A stretch of DNA of 64,000 bases from Niabella agricola (lineage in GTDB: Bacteria; Bacteroidota; Bacteroidia; Chitinophagales; Chitinophagaceae), in NCBI RefSeq assembly GCF_021538615.1, contig NZ_JAJHIZ010000002.1, forward strand, positions 372,001-436,000, written 5' to 3'. The notes under the pieces were generated by a model, which saw only the letters and a list, made by a program, of their open reading frames with translations, ran no database searches and was not told where the DNA came from. A program made the translations under genes and the position numbers. Of the stretch, positions 60,042-64,000 are shown one piece after another (within the stretch, counting starts at the first letter, position 1; the number at the start of each line of letters is the position of its first letter).

Positions 60042-60238
60042 ATCTGAATATCCGTTTTATGCAAACAAAAATAGGGCATATTGGAACTCGTTTCTTCCCG
60101 GGTTTTCCGGAAGGGATCCCGCAAAGTATCAGGTACAGTACATTATCTGCGGAACCACAGATCCCACAGGGGTGTTTATAGCGCTGGATGAGGTTTGCAT
60201 GGTTACGAACGTTCTATTTTTTTTGTTCTCATAAATAT

Positions 60239-60254
60239 ATCGTAATATTGCAAT
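60239..60254. promoter_or_regulatory. Predicted ArsR operator 1 (ATCGTA-ATAT-TGCAAT)
   Basis: 16-bp imperfect palindrome, 12 bp before the arsR ATG, with the same architecture as the perfect site at 60615. It probably mediates autorepression. A GAACGTTC palindrome lies further upstream at 60208-60215. Confidence 0.65.
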
Positions 60255-60266
60255 AATAGATGGACG

Positions 60267-60596
60267 ATGGGAATTACGAAATCCGAAATATTTAATAAGC
60301 AACAGAACCGGTTGGCCACGATCCTGAAGGCCTTGGCACACCCGGCACGTATCGCCATCCTGCAGCATATTATTAAATCTCAGGCCTGTATTTGTAACGA
60401 CCTGGTGGAAGAATTGGGCCTGGCCCAGGCCACCATTTCCCAACACCTGCGGGAATTAAAAAATACCGGCATTATTAAAGGAAGTATTGAAGGTGCCAGT
60501 ATCTGCTATTGTATTGATGAAAAAGTTTGGGCACAGATTGGCAAAGAACTTTCCGGATTTTTTACCTCGTTTACTCCTGCAAAGGGCTGCTGTTAA
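60267..60596 (+). CDS. arsR: ArsR-family metalloregulator
   Basis: A 109-aa winged-helix repressor. HTH: LKALAHPARIAILQHIIKSQ then CICNDLVEELGLAQATISQH LRELKNTGII, with a beta wing through GASICYCID. Metal-site cysteines are C46 (ACICND, in the recognition-helix region) and the C-terminal CC (AKGCC), a spacing consistent with As(III)/Sb(III) sensing. It heads an operon with DUF6428 and arsC. Matching palindromes precede this gene and the next. Confidence 0.92.
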   Translation: MGITKSEIFNKQQNRLATILKALAHPARIAILQHIIKSQACICNDLVEELGLAQATISQHLRELKNTGIIKGSIEGASICYCIDEKVWAQIGKELSGFFTSFTPAKGCC

Positions 60597-60614
60597 AATT
60601 TTTTAAGGTTATTC

Positions 60615-60630
60615 ATCGTAATAATACGAT
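60615..60630. promoter_or_regulatory. Predicted ArsR operator 2 (ATCGTA-ATAA-TACGAT)
   Basis: Perfect 6-bp arms around a 4-bp centre between arsR and the DUF6428 gene, 25 bp before its ATG. Same half-site ATCGTA as operator 1, implying a second internal promoter or cooperative control. Confidence 0.75.
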
Positions 60631-60654
60631 ATTTTAAACAATAAAAAAAGAAGT

Positions 60655-61131
60655 ATGAAACTGTCTGAAATTAAAAATGTATTGGCCGGCCTGGACAATG
60701 TTGCGTTTGTATTGCCGGATGGCACCAAGGTGCCGGAACATTTTCATGTGACGGAAGTTGGGGTGGTAAATAAACACTTTATTGATTGTGGCGGAACGTC
60801 CCGTTACGAATCCAAAGTTAATTTCCAGCTATGGAATGCACATGACTATGATCACCGGTTAACGCCTGGCAAATTGCTCAACATTATTCATCTCTGTGAG
60901 CAAAAGCTTTCCATTAATGACAACCTGGAAGTGGAAGTAGAATACCAGGGCAGTACCATTGGTAGATATGCCCTGGATTTTGACGGCGCATCATTCGTGC
61001 TGGTTTCCACGGTTACCGATTGTCTTGCTAAAGATGGTTGCGGAGTGCCTGCAGCAAAACAAAAGGCATCTTTACAGGAACTATCCGTTAACCAGGAATC
61101 CTGTTGTACTCCCGGAGGCGGATGTTGCTAA
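60655..61131 (+). CDS. DUF6428 family protein of the ars operon
   Basis: A 158-aa soluble protein. The DUF6428 fold spans residues about 5-125 (FVLPDGTKVPEHFHVTEVGV then FIDCGGTSRYESKVNFQLWN and DYDHRLTPGKLLNIIHLCEQ). A Cys-rich tail (NQESCCTPGGGCC) could bind As(III). Frequently found between arsR and arsC in Bacteroidota; exact function unknown, perhaps an arsenic chaperone. Starts 58 nt after arsR. Confidence 0.88.
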   Translation: MKLSEIKNVLAGLDNVAFVLPDGTKVPEHFHVTEVGVVNKHFIDCGGTSRYESKVNFQLWNAHDYDHRLTPGKLLNIIHLCEQKLSINDNLEVEVEYQGSTIGRYALDFDGASFVLVSTVTDCLAKDGCGVPAAKQKASLQELSVNQESCCTPGGGCC

Positions 61132-61185
61132 ACGAAATCCGCGGAACTAATCATATTTAAAATCGTTCAACAGGATAAAGAACAA

Positions 61186-61599
61186 ATGAAAAAAGTATTG
61201 GTCCTTTGTACAGGGAATAGTTGCCGGAGCCAGATGGCCGAGGGTTATTTAAGGTGTTTTGCCGGGAATAAGGCAGCGGTTTATAGTGCTGGTGTGGAAA
61301 CGCATGGTGTCAATCCAAAAGCGATAGCGACCATGAAAGCAGATGGAATTGATATTTCGGGTCATACATCCAATAATGTTACAGAGTATCGCCACATAGA
61401 TTTCGACTATGTCATTACAGTATGCGATCATGCGCGGGAAAAATGCCCTTTCTTTCCTGCAAAAACGCAAGCCGTTCATCATAATTTTCCTGACCCTGCA
61501 AAATTTCACGGTACGGAGGCGGCAACGATAAAGGAATTTGCGCGCGTTAGGGATCTTATAAAAGCCTATGCCCGGGAGTTTGTGCAAGCCTACCTGTAA
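61186..61599 (+). CDS. arsC: Arsenate reductase ArsC (LMW-phosphatase type)
   Basis: A 137-aa enzyme with the P-loop CTGNSCRSQMAEGY (Cys8-x5-Arg14-Ser). The redox cysteine in VCDHAREKCPFF is at residues about 79-88, and the HNFPDPAKFHG loop follows. It reduces As(V) to As(III) with thioredoxin or a similar donor. It ends the short ars operon. No ArsB or ACR3 efflux gene follows in the window, so As(III) export must be encoded elsewhere. Confidence 0.93.
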   Translation: MKKVLVLCTGNSCRSQMAEGYLRCFAGNKAAVYSAGVETHGVNPKAIATMKADGIDISGHTSNNVTEYRHIDFDYVITVCDHAREKCPFFPAKTQAVHHNFPDPAKFHGTEAATIKEFARVRDLIKAYAREFVQAYL

Positions 61600-62476
61600 G
61601 CTTCTCAACAATGGCCGCCTGCTTCTCAAAAAATTCCTTTAGATAAGCTTTTTCCCGGGCACTGACCCGGGAAAAATAAGTATACGATTGTTTCCTGATG
61701 CCCGCCTGTAACCACTGTTTTATAAACCTGGTTGTTATTTCATGTACTTCTTTCCCTGCCCGGTATATGGCCTTCTATTTCAGACTTTTGGCTTCATAGA
61801 CCGGGTGGTGAATTTTTTATGGCGCCCCGAGCCCCTGGTGACGGCGTTGAAATCGACCGTGGCGGCTAATTTCAGGTATTCCTCAAGTCTTCTTTTTATG
61901 GCCATCGAAGGGTCTTCGGGACTGGGTGTTATTGGGAGTGGGATCACTGTTTTATATAATGAGCTGTTTTTTTGCAGCGCAAGGCCTTGTTCCATTTGCT
62001 GAATAACCGTGGCCGGTAGTTTTTGCGCCTTCATTTTTGCCAGCCCGCTTTCCACTTCCTTTAATGAGGCTTTTAAACCTGCTACATCGATTGGTGCCGG
62101 TCTGGAAACAGGTCTGGCTGCCTCCCGGGCCTGCCTGTAAGCTTTAGCAAAATCGGCGCTGTTTAAGTAGTTCGCTATATACATGCAAAGCGCTTTTGCT
62201 GCGATACGTTGTCGCCGCTGTTGATCTGCGGCAGGAAGGAGGCTGCCGGAAGCCGGAAGGCCAGACGCTGTGCGTCGATAGAATGCACCGCATTACTTGC
62301 GTCTTCTTTTATTGATACATCGACAGGCTCGTGCCGGAAATCGCCGGTGATATTGTCCAGGATATGTTCCCGCGCCGCCTGTACCGATAAGCCGAGTTGT
62401 TCGATAATGCTGTCTGTTGTTTTAAACGCAAGAACACTTAGTGAAAAGCAAATAGTGCTGTTTTGTGCTTGTACAT
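61556..62476 (-). pseudogene. Frameshifted pseudogene of a secreted hypothetical protein
   Basis: A single protein can be followed through three frames on the minus strand. ATG at 62476 starts a signal peptide (MYKHKTALFAF). A missing T in the run at 62444-62447 shifts to a frame reading LSVLAFKTTDSIIEQLGLSV and on to QINSGDNVS, which stops at 62174. A lost base near 62195 leads to the frame 62184-61780 (MYIANYLNSADFAKAYRQAR then RLEEYLKLAATVDFNA). A third shift near 61825 leads to HHPVYEAKSLK, a TAG where Trp would be expected, then ITTRFIKQWLQAGI. The family is not named. Probably a recently inactivated secreted protein. The last frame runs into arsC antisense to a TAA at 61556. Confidence 0.7.
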
Positions 62477-62521
62477 ATTTTGTGTTTTAAGTCCGGATGC
62501 GTCAGCAATAATCTTCTTTGT

Positions 62522-63028
62522 TTATTGTTTATAGAAATTAAATTCCCCGGTAGTAGTGCCTGGGGCGTAAGCCGGAGGGGCATCCGGAGCCGGGTCACGG
62601 GTTTCTGTAAAGGTGCCGCTGATGAGCCCGGTATTCCGGTCATATGTACCCCGAAGCTGATGGGTATAGGGCGGATAACGGAACCGGATGGTAATGGCAT
62701 TGCTCTGTATTACATAGGTGCCCGGCAGCCGGGTTACATATTCCCAGCCCTGCTTCACCCACTCAACAGTGCCGTTGGCATAAAAGTTTATGGAGCGCAC
62801 GGAATCTACCCATGCTGCCGTAGGCGTATACCACACCCGTGCGCCGCGCCAGGTAACTGTGGTAATGTATTGTGCAAGGGGCGGTGTTTTGAAGGCTTTT
62901 AATGTTGCTGAAATTTGTTGCTGTGCGGCCGGGCGGGTGGAGGTCATGTCCGTAATCGCCGCATCTTTTTTGATACAGGAGCACAGTAATACCGGAATAA
63001 GAAGGATCGATGAAATAACCGTTTTCAT
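62522..63028 (-). CDS. Hypothetical lipoprotein
   Basis: A 168-aa exported protein from the Met at 63028 (MKTVISSILLIPVLLCSC, lipobox LLCSC); the longer frame from 63094 adds an unsupported 22 residues. The mature part is beta-rich (NFYANGTVEWVKQGWEYVTR then TYVIQSNAITIRFRYPPYTH and NTGLISGTFTE), similar to small lipocalin-like lipoproteins of Bacteroidota. No named family. It follows the partial gene at the right edge by 35 nt on the same strand, so the two may be an operon. Confidence 0.7.
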   Translation of the reverse strand: MKTVISSILLIPVLLCSCIKKDAAITDMTSTRPAAQQQISATLKAFKTPPLAQYITTVTWRGARVWYTPTAAWVDSVRSINFYANGTVEWVKQGWEYVTRLPGTYVIQSNAITIRFRYPPYTHQLRGTYDRNTGLISGTFTETRDPAPDAPPAYAPGTTTGEFNFYKQ

Positions 63029-63063
63029 GATTGATGGCTTTAAGTTTAAAATAAAAACATGTG

Positions 63064-64000
63064 TTATTGTGGCTTCTCTTCGCATATTTCCCATTTTTTG
63101 ATGCTCACATCGGAGCTGGCGGTTGCGCCGGCAATGGGCAGGGTTCTTGCGGCTGAATAACAGCTAAAGCCGTATCTGATGTTTAAAAGGAAGCGCTTTT
63201 CCACCAACTCCTCACTGCTCAGTTGCCGGTTTGCTGTGTAGTTAACATACCAGATCACGGGGGCTACTACTTTTACAAAATGATCCCATTCCCACCAACG
63301 GGATGCATATGCTGTTTCGCTTACAGAAAGCCAGCCACCGGATATGGCCATTGCGCCTCCCAGCCAGTCAAATTCCTTTTTAATGCGCACGAGGTTGTCG
63401 TCTTGGGGGAAAGTGCCCGGTATGGTAACGTCGGTTCCTGCATCATTCCTGCCGAAAGATCCACCACCCGGGGGAAAGCTAGCGGCAGTAGTGAACAAAA
63501 AACGGCCCTGGTCCAGCATGGCGGCAGCCGTGGCGGCCAATCCCTTGTCGGTTTTCGGGATGTCGAAAATGGTGGCCCGTGCATCCACACATTTTAAGGA
63601 AGGGGCCGGGGGAGCCGGCTCCGGCTCCGGTTTTCGTGTATGGCCCTTCATGGTAAATCCCAGGAATTCGGGCTCAAACTCAATGTCTTCCCGGAGGCTA
63701 TCCGGCAGCGCGTTGAGAATTTTTACCTGGTATTCTTTTTCATCAATGGCGGCTTTTTCCCAGGCTTCTTTTATAAAAGCGTAGTATTTTTCTTTAATCA
63801 GGCTCAGTGCTTTAGACCACTCTTCAATGGATCTGCGTTCGCTGATTTTTTGAATGTCTACAAGATAAGCCTTATAGGTGCCGGTTTCATCCTCGTTTAA
63901 AACGGCTCTCAAAGCCTCCTGGGCGGGCTTTACAATTTCGGCAACCCGCTCTTCGAAGTCTTTTGGAAATGGATAAGCTTTGTCCGGAAATGCTCCGGTA
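63064..64000 (-). CDS. Partial hypothetical protein, N-terminus beyond the window
   Basis: Open frame of at least 312 codons reaching the right edge (TGAFPDKAYPFPKDFEERVA near the edge), so the true start is outside. An N-terminal helical region (SIEEWSKALSLIKEKYYAFI) is followed by a Pro/Glu linker (RKPEPEPAPPAPSLK). The C-terminal domain contains FTTAASFPPGGGSFGRND, WWEWDHFVKVVAPVIWYVN and LNIRYGFSCYSAARTL. No signal peptide can be judged and no family is recognised. 35 nt upstream of the lipoprotein gene. Confidence 0.65.
   Translation of the reverse strand, partial: TGAFPDKAYPFPKDFEERVAEIVKPAQEALRAVLNEDETGTYKAYLVDIQKISERRSIEEWSKALSLIKEKYYAFIKEAWEKAAIDEKEYQVKILNALPDSLREDIEFEPEFLGFTMKGHTRKPEPEPAPPAPSLKCVDARATIFDIPKTDKGLAATAAAMLDQGRFLFTTAASFPPGGGSFGRNDAGTDVTIPGTFPQDDNLVRIKKEFDWLGGAMAISGGWLSVSETAYASRWWEWDHFVKVVAPVIWYVNYTANRQLSSEELVEKRFLLNIRYGFSCYSAARTLPIAGATASSDVSIKKWEICEEKPQ

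Noticed and set aside
26410..64000. Second attachment site (duplicate of the tRNA-Asp 3' end)
   Set aside because: No copy of the T-loop/acceptor sequence was noticed by eye; absence is not proven without a computed search.

Overview
The window looks like chromosomal DNA of a member of the Bacteroidota, most likely Chitinophagaceae. This is an inference from three things: TAnnTTTG-type -7 promoter elements, Bacteroidota-typical families (DUF4112, DUF1080, DUF3347, DUF6428, tyrosine recombinase with a SAM-like arm domain), and codon and protein style. The organism was not identified.

Region 1 (1-16.9 kb, all leftward) is a surface-polysaccharide locus of Wzx/Wzy type. In transcription order it encodes a Wza-like export lipoprotein, a Wzc-like tyrosine autokinase, pseudaminic-acid genes (pseC, pseF, a tandem-GNAT acetyltransferase, pseI), a glycosyltransferase, a flippase, a polymerase, a secreted beta-helix protein, a GT4 glycosyltransferase, and the UDP-L-FucNAc triad capE-capF-capG (capG runs off the left end). 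Many genes overlap by 4-14 nt, so the core is translationally coupled. No dedicated pseB or pseG is visible.

Region 2 (17-24.2 kb) is ordinary chromosome: accA, dapA, a saccharopine-dehydrogenase-family gene, a Cu/Zn-SOD-like lipoprotein, a NUDIX hydrolase, DUF4112, an rlmB-type methyltransferase and a DUF1080 lipoprotein. At 24.7 kb lies a six-repeat NHL/Fn3 surface protein with an unusual C-terminus.

Region 3 (26.5-47.5 kb) begins with tRNA-Asp followed directly by a tyrosine recombinase and is accessory in character. It holds an RRM protein, two fatty-acid desaturases, an AraC regulator, a DEAD-box helicase and DedA, which would suit a cold/membrane response. These are followed by a conflict/defence-like block: a HEPN protein with partner, an XRE regulator, an IS3 element, a three-gene ABC-three-component (ABC-3C) system whose ATPase is cut by the IS, HigBA, Fic, and decayed remnants. 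The ABC-3C/HigBA operon, with its perfect 11-bp inverted-repeat operator, is the most interesting system seen.

Region 4 (47.6-56.2 kb) is a copper-handling cluster: an outer-membrane protein, a Cys-rich secreted protein, an HMA-DUF3347 protein, a CPH-type P1B ATPase, a DUF3347 lipoprotein, a haem-binding-domain protein, and a multicopper oxidase that appears fused to a CopB-like barrel.

Region 5 (56.9-64 kb) holds stress proteins (DUF4440-like, histone-H1-like, CsbD), a Na+/H+ antiporter, and an arsR-DUF6428-arsC operon with two matching palindromic operators. It ends with a multiply frameshifted pseudogene, a lipoprotein, and a partial unknown gene at the right edge.
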